Notes under the pieces: model-generated
What the model saw: the letters and a program-made list of their open reading frames with translations, nothing else
What the model was told of the DNA's origin: nothing
Databases searched by the model: none
Origin: Streptomyces sp. NBC_00258
Lineage (GTDB): Bacteria > Actinomycetota > Actinomycetes > Streptomycetales > Streptomycetaceae
Length of the DNA: 64,000 nt
Assembly (NCBI RefSeq): GCF_036182465.1
Contig: NZ_CP108081.1
Span: 10,788,001 to 10,852,000 of the forward strand
Direction of reading: 5' to 3'
Translations under genes and position numbers: made by a program
Shown here: piece by piece, positions 32,862-42,200 of the stretch
Layout: every line of letters begins with the position of its first letter
Position numbering within the stretch: the stretch's first letter is position 1

Positions 32862-32878
32862 ACAGACCTACGGTCTGT
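32862..32878. promoter_or_regulatory. TetR operator O1
   Basis: ACAGACC-TAC-GGTCTGT is a perfect 7-bp inverted repeat with 3-bp spacer, just upstream of and touching the -35 box at 32878. Confidence 0.75.
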
Positions 32879-32906
32879 TGTTATCGGACCGGCGGTCTGC
32901 TAGCTT
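32878..32906 (+). promoter_or_regulatory. SDR promoter
   Basis: TTGTTA (32878-32883), 17 bp, TAGCTT (32901-32906). Operator O2 lies inside the spacer. Confidence 0.6.
32885..32899. promoter_or_regulatory. TetR operator O2
   Basis: CGGACC-GGC-GGTCTG, one mismatch between arms, centre 22 bp from O1 (two helical turns). Confidence 0.65.
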
Positions 32907-32915
32907 GAAATGCAA

Positions 32916-32930
32916 CAGACCACCGGTCTC
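32916..32930. promoter_or_regulatory. TetR operator O3
   Basis: CAGACC-ACC-GGTCTC, one mismatch, centre 31 bp from O2 (three helical turns), just downstream of the expected transcription start. Confidence 0.65.
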
Positions 32931-32970
32931 CTATATCTGGGAGTGCCGTGCGAACACCGAAGGAGTCATC

Positions 32971-33906
32971 GTGGCCACCTCATATGTCGTCCCTGACCAG
33001 ACCGGGAAACTCGCCGTCGTCACCGGCGCCAACAGCGGCACGGGCAAGGAGACCGCGCGCCGCCTGGCGGAGGCCGGCGCCCGTGTCGTCCTGGCCGTGC
33101 GGACCGTCGCCAAGGGTGAGCAGGCCCGCGCCGAGATCCTGGCCCGGCACCCGCACGCACAGCTGGAGGTCCGGCGCGTCGACCTGGCGGACCTGGCCTC
33201 CGTCGAGGCGTTCGCCGATGGGATCCTGGCCGACGGCACCCCGCTCGACCTACTCGTGAACAACGCCGGTGTGATGGCTCCGCCCGCCCGGATGACCACC
33301 GCCGACGGCTTCGAACTCCAGATGGGCAGCAACTACCTCGGCCCGTTCGCCCTCACGGTCCGGCTGCTGCCCGCCCTGCTCGCCGCACCGGCGCCCCGCG
33401 TGGCGACCATGAGCAGCGGCGTCTCGAACTTCGGCCGTATCGCCTTCGACGACCTCCAGTGGGAGAGCCGCCGCTACAGCCCCATGCTGTCGTACGCCCA
33501 GTCCAAGCTCGCCGACCTGATGATGACCCGGCAGCTTTCCGCCATCGCCGCCGAGCGCGGCTGGAACCTGCTGAGCACGGCCGCGCACCCCGGCTACACC
33601 GTGACCAACCTCCAGACCGCAGGGGCGAGCCTCGGAAGCGACAAGCCGAAGCGCGCGCGGTTCACCTCGGTCGGCATCCTGCCCAAGCAGCAGGTCGAGG
33701 AGGGCACCGAACCGCTGCTGTACGCCGCCACGAGTCCCGAGGCGGCGGCGGGCGCCTACTACGGCCCGGGTGGCAGGTTCGGACTGGTCGGCCCGACCGC
33801 CGCCGCCCGCATCACGCGTCGCGCCCTCGACGCGGAGGCGAACCGACGCCTGTGGACCGAGTCCGAACGCCTCACCGGAGTCGCCCTCACCGTGGCCGTC
33901 GCCTGA
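32971..33906 (+). CDS. Short-chain dehydrogenase/reductase
   Basis: This 311-residue SDR has the cofactor motif TGANSGTGKE (residues about 19-28), the stabilising NNAG and the catalytic YxxxK in SYAQSKLA; a Ser in TMSSGVSN completes the triad. The first basic residue after strand 2 (AVRTVAKG) suggests NADP preference. It resembles the retinol-dehydrogenase-like SDRs of Actinobacteria; the substrate is unknown. GTG 32971 follows AAGGAG (32960-32965). Expression is probably controlled by the divergent TetR protein. Confidence 0.9.
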   Translation: MATSYVVPDQTGKLAVVTGANSGTGKETARRLAEAGARVVLAVRTVAKGEQARAEILARHPHAQLEVRRVDLADLASVEAFADGILADGTPLDLLVNNAGVMAPPARMTTADGFELQMGSNYLGPFALTVRLLPALLAAPAPRVATMSSGVSNFGRIAFDDLQWESRRYSPMLSYAQSKLADLMMTRQLSAIAAERGWNLLSTAAHPGYTVTNLQTAGASLGSDKPKRARFTSVGILPKQQVEEGTEPLLYAATSPEAAAGAYYGPGGRFGLVGPTAAARITRRALDAEANRRLWTESERLTGVALTVAVA

Positions 33907-33967
33907 ACGGACCCGCAGCACGGGGGCGGCGTCCGAAGAAGCCTGGACCGGGTGCCAGACTGCCCCC

Positions 33968-34951
33968 ATGGATGAGCGCGTATTCGGCAGGTCAGGACAG
34001 CAGGCATCGGTCGTGGGACTCGGCACATGGCAACTCGGTGCCGACTGGGGCGACGTGGACGACAAGGAAGCCCTCGCGGTCCTGGAGGCCGCCGCCGAGT
34101 CGGGCGTGACGTTCTTCGACACGGCCGACGTGTACGGGGACGGGCGCAGCGAGGAGACCATCGCCACCTTCGTGCAGAGCAGGCCCGACCTGCATGTGCT
34201 GGTCGCGACCAAGATGGGCCGGCGGGTCGACCAGGTCCCCGAGAACTACGTACTCGACAACTTCCGTGCCTGGAACGACCGTTCGCGCCGCAACCTCGGC
34301 GTCGACCGCATCGACCTGGTGCAGCTGCACTGCCCGCCGACCCCCGTCTACTCGTCGGACGAGGTGTTCGACGCCCTCGACACCCTGGTCGAGGAGGAGC
34401 GGATCGCCGCGTACGGCGTGAGCGTCGAGACCTGTGACGAGGCACTGACCGCGATCGCCCGGCCGGGTGTGGCCAGCGTCCAGATCATCCTCAACCCGTT
34501 CCGTATGAAGCCCCTTCAGCGGGTCCTGCCCGCCGCGCGGGAGGCCGGCGTCGGCATCATCGCCCGTGTGCCCCTCGCCTCCGGGCTGCTCTCCGGCAAG
34601 TACACGAAGGACACGGTCTTCGCGGAGAACGACCACCGTACGTTCAACCGCCACGGTGAGGCCTTCGACCAGGGCGAGACCTTCTCCGGCGTCGACTACG
34701 CCACCGGGGTCGAGGCGGCCGCCGAGTTCTCCGCGCTCGCCCCGGAGGGCGTCACCCCGGCCCAGCTGGCGCTGGCCTGGATCGTCCAGCAGCCCGGTGT
34801 GACCACGGTCATCCCCGGTGCCCGCTCGCCCGAGCAGGCCCGCGCGAACGCGGCAGCCGGCAAGCTGTCGCCGCTGTCCACGGAGACGCTGGCCGCGATC
34901 TCCGACCTGTACGAGCGGCGGATCAAGGAGCAGGTGGAAGGTCGCTGGTGA
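33968..34951 (+). CDS. Aldo/keto reductase
   Basis: This 327-residue (beta/alpha)8 reductase has the tetrad in FDTADVYGDG (Asp and Tyr), VATKMG (Lys) and VQLHCPP (His). The NADPH end block reads VIPGARSPEQARANAAA. The natural substrate is unknown; such enzymes reduce sugar aldehydes or ketones. No ribosome site precedes ATG 33968; CAGACT six bases upstream could be a -10 for a leaderless mRNA. It follows the SDR gene by 61 bp on the same strand and may or may not share its promoter. Confidence 0.88.
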   Translation: MDERVFGRSGQQASVVGLGTWQLGADWGDVDDKEALAVLEAAAESGVTFFDTADVYGDGRSEETIATFVQSRPDLHVLVATKMGRRVDQVPENYVLDNFRAWNDRSRRNLGVDRIDLVQLHCPPTPVYSSDEVFDALDTLVEEERIAAYGVSVETCDEALTAIARPGVASVQIILNPFRMKPLQRVLPAAREAGVGIIARVPLASGLLSGKYTKDTVFAENDHRTFNRHGEAFDQGETFSGVDYATGVEAAAEFSALAPEGVTPAQLALAWIVQQPGVTTVIPGARSPEQARANAAAGKLSPLSTETLAAISDLYERRIKEQVEGRW

Positions 34952-34956
34952 TTGTC

Positions 34957-35079
34957 GGCTGCGGGCCGGTGGGGGCTTGTCGCGCAGTTCCCCGCACCCC
35001 TGAAAGCCAAGGCCTGCGGGTCCCCGCGCCCTGAAAGGGGCGCGGGGAACTGCGCCTCGGCCACGGACGGCCCGCAGCC
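34957..35079. repeat. Nested palindromic intergenic repeat (REP-like)
   Basis: Outer arms GGCTGCGGGCC (34957-34967) and GGCCCGCAGCC (35069-35079) enclose inner arms GCGCAGTTCCCCGC (34982-34995) and GCGGGGAACTGCGC (35042-35055). A third, apical hairpin with CCCTGAAAGGGG lies near 35029-35040. This is a dispersed Streptomyces intergenic element; a degraded copy lies at 60353-60400. Between convergent genes it can also end transcription. Confidence 0.75.
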
Positions 35080-35085
35080 TCAGAA

Positions 35086-36300
35086 CTACCGTTCGCCCCC
35101 TGCGGGGAACCCCTGGGCCCGGGCCACCACGATCACCACCGGAATCAGCAGCAAGAGCACGCTCAGCGGGAGCGAACCCGTGCCGAGGCGGTCGAGAAGG
35201 ACGCCCCCGGCCACCCCTCCGCCGGCCATCGCCGCGTTCCACAGGGTGACGAGCGCGGCCTGCGCGGCGTCCGCCGAGTCGCCGCCCGCGTCGGTCACGG
35301 CCGTCTGCAACAGGGTGGGGGCGCCTCCCCAGCCGAGCCCCCACAGCGCCACCGCGGCGTAGACGAGTGCGGGGCTGTCGGCAGGCACGGCCAGGAGCGC
35401 GGCCGCCACGGCGACGAGCAGCGCGCTCGCGAACGTCAGGGCGCGCAGGCGCCGGTCGATGCGCGCACCCACGAACCAGATGCCGGCCAGGGACGAGACG
35501 CCGAACACCAGCAGCACCAGATCCGTCGAACCGCCCATGCCCAGCCGGTCCAGGAACGTGGCGATGTACGTGTAAAGGATCGTGTGGGCCAGCACGAAGA
35601 CCAGCGTGACGAACAGGACCGGTGTCACCCCCGGAATTGTCAGGACCCTCAACATGGGGACCCGGCCCGCCCGTTGCGGCCGACCCGGCTGGTCCGCAAC
35701 GCCCGCCGCGATCCAGCCGAGCAGGGCGACCGCGAGCACGGTCATCAGCGCGAACGTCACCCGCCAGCCGAGCACTTCGCCGAGGAAGGTCCCCGCGGGC
35801 ACGCCGAGCGACAGCGCGACCGGTATGCCCGTCATCACGATCGCGATCGCCCTGCCCTGCAGATGGACGGGTGCCAGTCGGCGGGCGTACCCGGCGAGCA
35901 GCGCCCAGGCCAGGCCCGCGGCCACACCGGCGACGAACCGGGCCACCATGGTGAGGGAGTAGTCGGTGGAGACGGCGGTCACCGTGTTGGCGGCGGCGAA
36001 CCCCGCCATGGCCGTGAGCAGCAGCCGCTTGCGCCGCCATCCCGCGGTGGCCGCGGACAGGGGGATCGCGGTGAGTGCGGTCCCGATCGCGTAGACGGTG
36101 ACCGACTGACCCATCGCGGACTCACCGACGCCGAGGTCGGCACTCATCGCGGGCAGCACGCCCGCGGGCAGTGTCTCGGTGAGGCTCGTGACGAAGACGG
36201 CCGTGGCCAGGGCGAGGAGCGCGGCGAGAGGGAGCCCGCGGGTCTCGACTCCCTCGGCCGGCTCGGAGGAACCGGTCGGATCTGTGGTGTGGGTGCTCAT
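35086..36300 (-). CDS. MFS transporter (DHA1, AraJ/chloramphenicol-efflux type)
   Basis: This 404-residue protein has twelve hydrophobic segments and DHA1 features: TETLPAGVLPAMSADLGV near helix 1, motif-A-like GWRRKRLLL, and a motif-C-like IPVALSLGVPAGTFLGE in helix 5. The family exports sugars, arabinose-like compounds or drugs. ATG 36300 faces a MerR regulator at 36365; the gap has a large palindrome typical of MerR control. The gene ends next to the REP-like repeat. Confidence 0.88.
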   Translation of the reverse strand: MSTHTTDPTGSSEPAEGVETRGLPLAALLALATAVFVTSLTETLPAGVLPAMSADLGVGESAMGQSVTVYAIGTALTAIPLSAATAGWRRKRLLLTAMAGFAAANTVTAVSTDYSLTMVARFVAGVAAGLAWALLAGYARRLAPVHLQGRAIAIVMTGIPVALSLGVPAGTFLGEVLGWRVTFALMTVLAVALLGWIAAGVADQPGRPQRAGRVPMLRVLTIPGVTPVLFVTLVFVLAHTILYTYIATFLDRLGMGGSTDLVLLVFGVSSLAGIWFVGARIDRRLRALTFASALLVAVAAALLAVPADSPALVYAAVALWGLGWGGAPTLLQTAVTDAGGDSADAAQAALVTLWNAAMAGGGVAGGVLLDRLGTGSLPLSVLLLLIPVVIVVARAQGFPAGGER

Positions 36301-36315
36301 GCGGCGTATGCTCGA

Positions 36316-36337
36316 ACCCTCACATTGATGTGAAGGT
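36316..36337. promoter_or_regulatory. MerR-type operator in divergent promoter
   Basis: ACCCTCACAT-TG-ATGTGAAGGT has 10-bp arms with one mismatch. On the minus strand a TTGACC -35-like hexamer overlaps its edge, the usual MerR arrangement within a stretched spacer. Confidence 0.6.
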
Positions 36338-36364
36338 CAAGCGGCGAAGTGCGAGGTCGGTCGG

Positions 36365-36742
36365 ATGCGGATCGGGGAGCTGTCGGAGCGCACCGGCATC
36401 CCGCGGCGGTTGCTGCGCTACTACGAGGAGCAGGGCCTGATCACGCCCGAGCGCTGCGAGAACGGCTACCGCTCCTACGACGAACGCCTCGTGGACCGCG
36501 TCCAGCAGATCCGAGGACTGCTGGACGCCGGACTGCCGACCCGGATCATCAAGCAGATCCTGCCCTGCCTCGACGGGCCCGGCACCATCCACTTCCCCGA
36601 TCCGACCCCCGAGATGCTGACCACGCTGGAGCTCGAACTCGACCGCATGACCCGGCGCATCGACTGCCTCGCCCGCAACAGGGACGCGATCGCCGCGTAC
36701 CTCGAAGTGGTACGCGGCGACGGTCGGTCCGTAGGGGCCTGA
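36365..36742 (+). CDS. MerR family transcriptional regulator
   Basis: This 125-residue regulator has the winged helix MRIGELSERTGIPRRLLRYY and the second wing motif NGYRSYDE. A coiled-coil dimer helix follows (LELELDRMTRRIDCLARN). The C-terminal part is short and lacks an obvious metal-binding Cys cluster (Cys occurs only singly at ERCENG, LPCLDG, IDCLA), so it probably senses an organic compound or stress. It is divergent from the MFS exporter gene and most likely activates it from 36316-36337. The start has GAGG about ten bases upstream. Confidence 0.88.
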   Translation: MRIGELSERTGIPRRLLRYYEEQGLITPERCENGYRSYDERLVDRVQQIRGLLDAGLPTRIIKQILPCLDGPGTIHFPDPTPEMLTTLELELDRMTRRIDCLARNRDAIAAYLEVVRGDGRSVGA

Positions 36743-36747
36743 TCGGT

Positions 36748-37494
36748 TCAGGCGGCCCGTTCCCGGGCCCGCTGGGCCGCCTCGCGCACGGAACCGCGGT
36801 GCACGGGACCGTGACCGGGCAGCAGGACGTCACCCGAGAGCGCCTCGAAGGCGTCCAGCGAGGACAGCGCCCCGGGGAGGTCCCGGTGGAACATGGTCGG
36901 CAGTAACTGCGGGCCGCTCGTGCGTGAGGTGGGGTGTCCGCTCACCAGCCCGTCGCCCGATATGACGATCCCCGCGTCCGGCAGATGAAAGGCACAGTGG
37001 CCGGCCGTGTGGCCGGGGGTGTGCACGGGAACGGGGCGGCCGGGCAGGTCGAGAGCGCCCTCGCCGGGGAACGGCCGTGGCTCGGTGACCGGGACATGGG
37101 CGGTGCCGCCGGAGCGCAGCGCGTGCACGGCCCACGGCACCACGCCGGGCCGCCAGGCGTTCTGCAGCACCCTGCCGATGGTGACCTGGTGGAGGAAGTC
37201 CCGGCGCGCGTGCGGGACTTCGGCCTCGTGCGCGTAGACAGGCGTGCCGTACGTACGGCCGAGGTACTCCGCCGAGCCGATGTGGTCGTTGTGGGCGTGC
37301 GTGACGAGTACGGCCGCGACGGCCTCGGGCGAACTGCCCACGGCCGACAGGGAGGCGAGGACGCTCTCGCGGTCTCCGGGGTAGCCCGTGTCCACGAGGG
37401 TGACGGCGTCCCCCTCCGTGAGAATCACCCAGTTGGTGTTGCTGCCGTGTACCAGATGGATGCCATCGGCGACTTGCTGGATGTCTGCCTGCAT
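36748..37494 (-). CDS. Metallo-beta-lactamase-fold hydrolase
   Basis: This 248-residue protein carries the di-metal motif THAHNDH (His66, His68, Asp70, His71). A further His is in HTPGHTAGH, Asp in ISGDGLVSG and a final His in LPGHGPVH. That order matches glyoxalase II-like and lactonase-like MBL proteins rather than true beta-lactamases. Substrate unknown. A TAGGTT on the minus strand ten bases before ATG 37494 suggests a very short leader. It is convergent with merR, only five bases apart. Confidence 0.87.
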   Translation of the reverse strand: MQADIQQVADGIHLVHGSNTNWVILTEGDAVTLVDTGYPGDRESVLASLSAVGSSPEAVAAVLVTHAHNDHIGSAEYLGRTYGTPVYAHEAEVPHARRDFLHQVTIGRVLQNAWRPGVVPWAVHALRSGGTAHVPVTEPRPFPGEGALDLPGRPVPVHTPGHTAGHCAFHLPDAGIVISGDGLVSGHPTSRTSGPQLLPTMFHRDLPGALSSLDAFEALSGDVLLPGHGPVHRGSVREAAQRARERAA

Positions 37495-37556
37495 GATCGT
37501 CCCGAACCTAGAGGTCCCCGCCTGACGGGACTCAGCCAAGCAGATCCGCGGGCACC

Positions 37557-37832
37557 TCAGCGCAGTGGGTCGGCCGAAGCGCGCATCGACCGCAGCGCCA
37601 GGAGCAGTACACCGATGTCGTCGAAATAGGCGGGGTCGGGCATGAGATCGGTCGGCAGCACGACATAGGCGACCGCTCCCCAGAAGACCCAGCGAGGGCC
37701 GGTCGGAAGACCGGCTCGACGGAGGTCCCGCCGGGTACGGACCAGCCGCACCAGCAGCACGACCGCCGCCCCGAGAGCCACCGCCAGCACGGCCGCGACG
37801 GCGAGAACCAGAATCCACGTGTTGGTGTCCAT
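37557..37832 (-). CDS. DUF1232 (YkvA-like) small membrane protein
   Basis: The 91-residue protein has a strong N-terminal membrane span (about 6-30), a basic loop (RLVRTRRDLRRAG) and the DUF1232 core YVVLPTDLMPD..FDDIGVLLLALR. Function is not known. ATG 37832 is preceded by GGAAGGG. Confidence 0.8.
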   Translation of the reverse strand: MDTNTWILVLAVAAVLAVALGAAVVLLVRLVRTRRDLRRAGLPTGPRWVFWGAVAYVVLPTDLMPDPAYFDDIGVLLLALRSMRASADPLR

Positions 37833-37998
37833 CAGCCCTTCCCCGACTCGTCCGGTGCTCCTCTTCGGATGCCCAGGTTCGCCCGGTTCACCACCGGCGA
37901 GCCGGTCCGACACGCGGCGCGGGACGTCGGCATGCCCTCGGCCACCCCCTACTCTGTGCTGTCGATTGATCACCTTGAGCGAACAGTGGGGTGTGCGT

Positions 37999-39201
37999 GT
38001 GAAGATCGCCTGCGTCGGCGGTGGGCCCGCCGGTCTGTACTTCTCGATCCTGATGAAGCTTCAGGACCCGGACCACGACATCACGGTCCATGAACGGAAC
38101 CCGGCCGGTTCGACCTACGGATGGGGGGTGACGTACTGGGGGAGTCTCCTCGACAAACTGCACGAGGGGGATCCGGAGTCGGCGCGCGTCGTCGAGGAGA
38201 ACTCGGTCCGCTGGAGCGACGGGGTCGCGCACGTCGGTGACCGTACGACGACGCACCACGGCGACGAGGGATTCGGCATCGGCCGCCGGCAACTGCTGGA
38301 CCTCCTCGCCGAGCGCGCCCGGTCCCTGGGCGTACACGTCGAGTACGAGCACGAGATCGCCGACGGTGACCGACTGCCCGACGCCGACCTGGTCGTCGCC
38401 TGCGACGGTGTCCACAGCGGGGTGCGCGAGCGGCACGCCGACCGCTTCGGTACGGAGGTCGGGCTCGGCCGGAACAAGTACATCTGGCTGGGCACCACGA
38501 AGGTCTTCGACGCTTTCACGTTCGCCTTCGTGGAGACACCGCACGGCTGGATCTGGTGCTACGCCTACGGGTTCAGCGCGGACCACAGCACCTGTGTCGT
38601 CGAATGCTCCCCGGAAACCTGGACGGGCCTCGGCCTCGACCGGGCCGACGAGACGGAGGGCCTCGTCCGTCTGGAAGAGCTCTTCGTCAAACTTCTGGAC
38701 GGGCACCGGCTGATCGGCCGGGCGAACACCGGCGGCAGCGCGCAGTGGCTGAACTTCCGCACCCTCACCAACCGCGCCTGGTCCCACGGCAACGTCGTCC
38801 TGCTGGGCGACGCCGCCCACACCACGCACTACTCCATCGGCGCGGGCACCACCCTCGCCCTGGAGGACGCCATCGCACTCGCGGGCTCCCTGCGCGCGGA
38901 GCCCGAACTCACCCCCGCCCTCGTCGCGTACGAGAAGGAACGCAAGTCCGAGCTGCTCTCCGTGCAGAGCGCGGCCCGGCACAGCGCCCAGTGGTACGAG
39001 AGCCTGCCGCGCTACATCGGCCTGCCTCCGGCGCAGATGTTCGCGCTCCTGGGCCAACGGCACTCCCCGCTGCTGCCGTACGTACCCCCGCAGCTCTACT
39101 ACCGGATCGACCGGGCGGCAGGGCAGCTCGAAACGCTGCGCAGACTCAAGCGCTGGCTCGGTCCGAAGGTCGCGCGGACCCTGCACGCCAAGCGAGGCTG
39201 A
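37999..39201 (+). CDS. FAD-dependent aromatic monooxygenase (group A type)
   Basis: This 400-residue flavoprotein has GGGPAG at residues 7-12 for FAD, the ribitol-binding block LLGDAAHTTHYSIGAG, and an intermediate DG motif in VVACDGVHSG. The segment STYGWGVTYWGSLLDKLHEGDP is characteristic of the branch containing VioD and the monooxygenase half of 2-aminobenzoyl-CoA or salicylyl-CoA hydroxylases. It probably hydroxylates an aromatic or indolic compound using NAD(P)H and O2. GTG 37999 begins VKIACVGG directly at the first beta strand; GTG 37993 is an alternative. It appears to be a single gene. Confidence 0.85.
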   Translation: MKIACVGGGPAGLYFSILMKLQDPDHDITVHERNPAGSTYGWGVTYWGSLLDKLHEGDPESARVVEENSVRWSDGVAHVGDRTTTHHGDEGFGIGRRQLLDLLAERARSLGVHVEYEHEIADGDRLPDADLVVACDGVHSGVRERHADRFGTEVGLGRNKYIWLGTTKVFDAFTFAFVETPHGWIWCYAYGFSADHSTCVVECSPETWTGLGLDRADETEGLVRLEELFVKLLDGHRLIGRANTGGSAQWLNFRTLTNRAWSHGNVVLLGDAAHTTHYSIGAGTTLALEDAIALAGSLRAEPELTPALVAYEKERKSELLSVQSAARHSAQWYESLPRYIGLPPAQMFALLGQRHSPLLPYVPPQLYYRIDRAAGQLETLRRLKRWLGPKVARTLHAKRG

Positions 39202-39280
39202 CGCCTCGTCAACATCCCACCCTTTTGGCGAGAATGGCGGTGTTGCTCACGCGCCGGGAGATGCGCGAGCGTTCTGGGTC

Positions 39281-42200
39281 ATGGACCGTGACCGGAGCAA
39301 CGCCGCCTTCACCCCTGCCTTCGCTCTCTCCCTCTCCCGTCGTCAACTCCTCGCGGCCGCGGGCGCCGCCGGTGCCGTCACCGCCATGGGTGTCGCGCCG
39401 GCCGCCGCGCAGCCGCTCGGTGAGCTCTCGCTGTCCTTCACGGCGGCCACCAACGGCTCGGCGACCCTCGCGCCCGGCGGGGACCGGCTGATCGCCGAGG
39501 TCCAGAACGTGCTGTGGTCCCTCCCGCGCACCGGCGGGAAAGCCGTACCGCTCACCCCCGCCGACCTCGAACCGAACCGTCCCGTGCACGCCCCCGACGG
39601 CAAGCTCATCGCCTTCTGCGCCTACCGGGGCGGCGGCTTCCACATCTGGACGATGCGGCCCGACGGCTCGGACGTACAACAGCGCACCGACGGGCCCTGG
39701 GACGACCGCGGCCCCGCCTGGTCGCCCGACGGCAACAGGATCGCCTTCGCCTCCGAGCGCGGCGGCGACCAGGTCACCGGCAGCCCGTACCGCATCCATG
39801 TACTGGACCTGCGCACCGGTGACATCGCCCTTGTGACCGGTCTGCCGGGCCAGGAGGGTCCGTCGCAGGACGGGGCTTGGGAGGACTTCGACCCCACCTG
39901 GTCGCCGGACGGGAAGCGGATTCTCTTCGTCCGGGCGACGGGCGTCACCACCGCCAACGGCCTCGGACTCGACGCCAGGACCGTCGCCGCCGTCCCCGCC
40001 GGGGGCGCGGGCCCGGTCGTCGTGGAGCACACCGAGACCGCGACCGCCCAGATCATGACCCCCGCCCTCGCGGCCGACGGACGTCGCCTGGCGTATCTGC
40101 GGACCACCGCGGCACCCAACGGCTCGTGCACGCTCGTCGTCGACGGCGAACCCGTCGCGGTCGCCGGGGACATCGCAGCGGTGCCGCCCCGCTGGACGCC
40201 GGAGGGCGAGCTGCTGCTCACCGTGGACGGCCGTTTCACCGTCGTGCGACCGGAGAAGCCGGCGGAGGCGGACGCGATCCCCTTCGAGGGCGTACTGCCC
40301 GTGGACCGGCCGCGTTACAAGGTCAAGGAGTACGACCTGGGGCAGGCGGGACGGACGCGGCCGGTGCGGGGGATTCACCTGCCCGCGCTCTCGCCCGACG
40401 GGCGACAGATCGCCTTCGCGGCGCTCAACTCCCTGTGGCTCGGGGAGCGTTCGGGCGGCCGACCGCCGAAGCGGCTGCGTCGTGCGGAGCCCACCACCTA
40501 CCTGCTGGGCCCCTCCTGGGCGCGCGACGGACGTTCACTCCTGTACGCGGACGACCGCGACGGGCTGCTCGGCGTGTACCGGCGAGATCTGGCCACCGGC
40601 GAGGAGACCGCGCTCGCCACCGGCGGCCGGGTGCATCCGGCGCTCTCGCCCGACGGGAAACGGCTCGCCTGCCTCGACATGAGCGGGCGGCTCGTCGTCC
40701 GGGACCTCGCGGCCGGTACGGAACGGGTGCTGGCGACGCCGCTCGGCGCGGGCGGTCTGCCCGGCCGGCCCAGCTGGTCGCCCGACGGCCGCTACCTCGC
40801 CCTCTGCGACCGCAACCGCCTCAACCTCCGCTTCCGCGAGGGCTACAACCTCGTCCGCGTCGTCGACGCCACGACCGGTACGGACCGACTGCACGCGGTC
40901 GCGTCGCATGTCTCGCTCTCCGACCGGTACGACTCGGGACCCGTCTGGTCGCCCGACGGGCGCTGGATGGCGGTGATCGTCGAGTCCGCGCTGTGCCTGC
41001 TGCCCGTCGCACCCGACGGCACCCCGCGCGGCGCCCTGCGTACCCTCACGACCGAACCGGCCGACCATCCGTCCTGGTCGGGTGACTCGAAGACCCTGCT
41101 GTACCTGTCCGGTACCCGGCTGCGACTCATCGGCGTCGACGGCGGTCCGGCCCGTACCGTCCGTGTGCCGCTCGACCAGCGCAGACCCGCACCCGCCGAC
41201 ACGGTGGTGCACGCCGGTCAGCTGTGGGACGGCACCGGCGAGTCCGTGCGGGACGACGTCGACATCGTCGTACGCGGCGGACGGGTCACCGCCGTCGAAC
41301 CGCACCGCCGACGCACGGCTCTCCGCCTGATCGACGCCTCCGAGCGGACCGTGGTGCCCGGGCTGTGGGACACGCACACCCACCCGTGGCAGGTCACCTA
41401 CGGCGGCCGGCAGACCGTCGGCCAGCTCACGTACGGCATCACGACCGCCGTGTCCCTCGGCGGGTTCGCCTATGAACAGGCCCGGATCCGCGAGGCGGTG
41501 ACGGCAGGTCAGCTTGCCGGACCCCGGCTGCTGACCACCGGCGAACTGCTCGACGGCTCCCGGGTCGCGTACAGCATGGGACGCGCCCACCGGACCAGGG
41601 ACGGGCTGCGGCGCTCACTGGAACGGGGCGCGGCGCTCGACTGGGACTTCGTCAAGACCTATGTACGGGCGCCGAGCTGGGTCATGGAGGAGGCGGCCCG
41701 GTTCGGACACGAGCGGCTCGGCGTGCGCTCGGGCAGCCATCTGCTCTCGCCCGGCGTGCAGTTGGGCCAGGACCTGACGACCCATCTGCAGGCCACCCAG
41801 CGCTACGAGTCCGGACACGCCATCACCGCGTCCGGGCGCGCCTACCAGGACCTGCTGGAGATCTACACGGCGCGAGGCGTCAACTTCGGCCTGATCGCCA
41901 CGCCGTTCACCTCCGCGCCGCTCCTCGGCGCGGACCCCGGGCTCGCAGACGACCCCCGGGTCACCGCCGTGATGCCACCCTGGGACGCCGCTCTGGTCCG
42001 GCAGGGAGCGGGAGTGCCGCCGACCCCGGCCCAACTCGCCACGCTGCGCACGGAGACGGACGTCTACCGGCGGATCCTGGCCGCCGGAGGCATCGTCGCC
42101 CTCGGCACCGACCAGCCGCTCGTCGCCGTGGGCCTCTCCCTCCACATCGGCCTGCGCGCGCTGCACCGGGGCGGCCTGTCCCCGGCAGCGGCCCTGCGCA

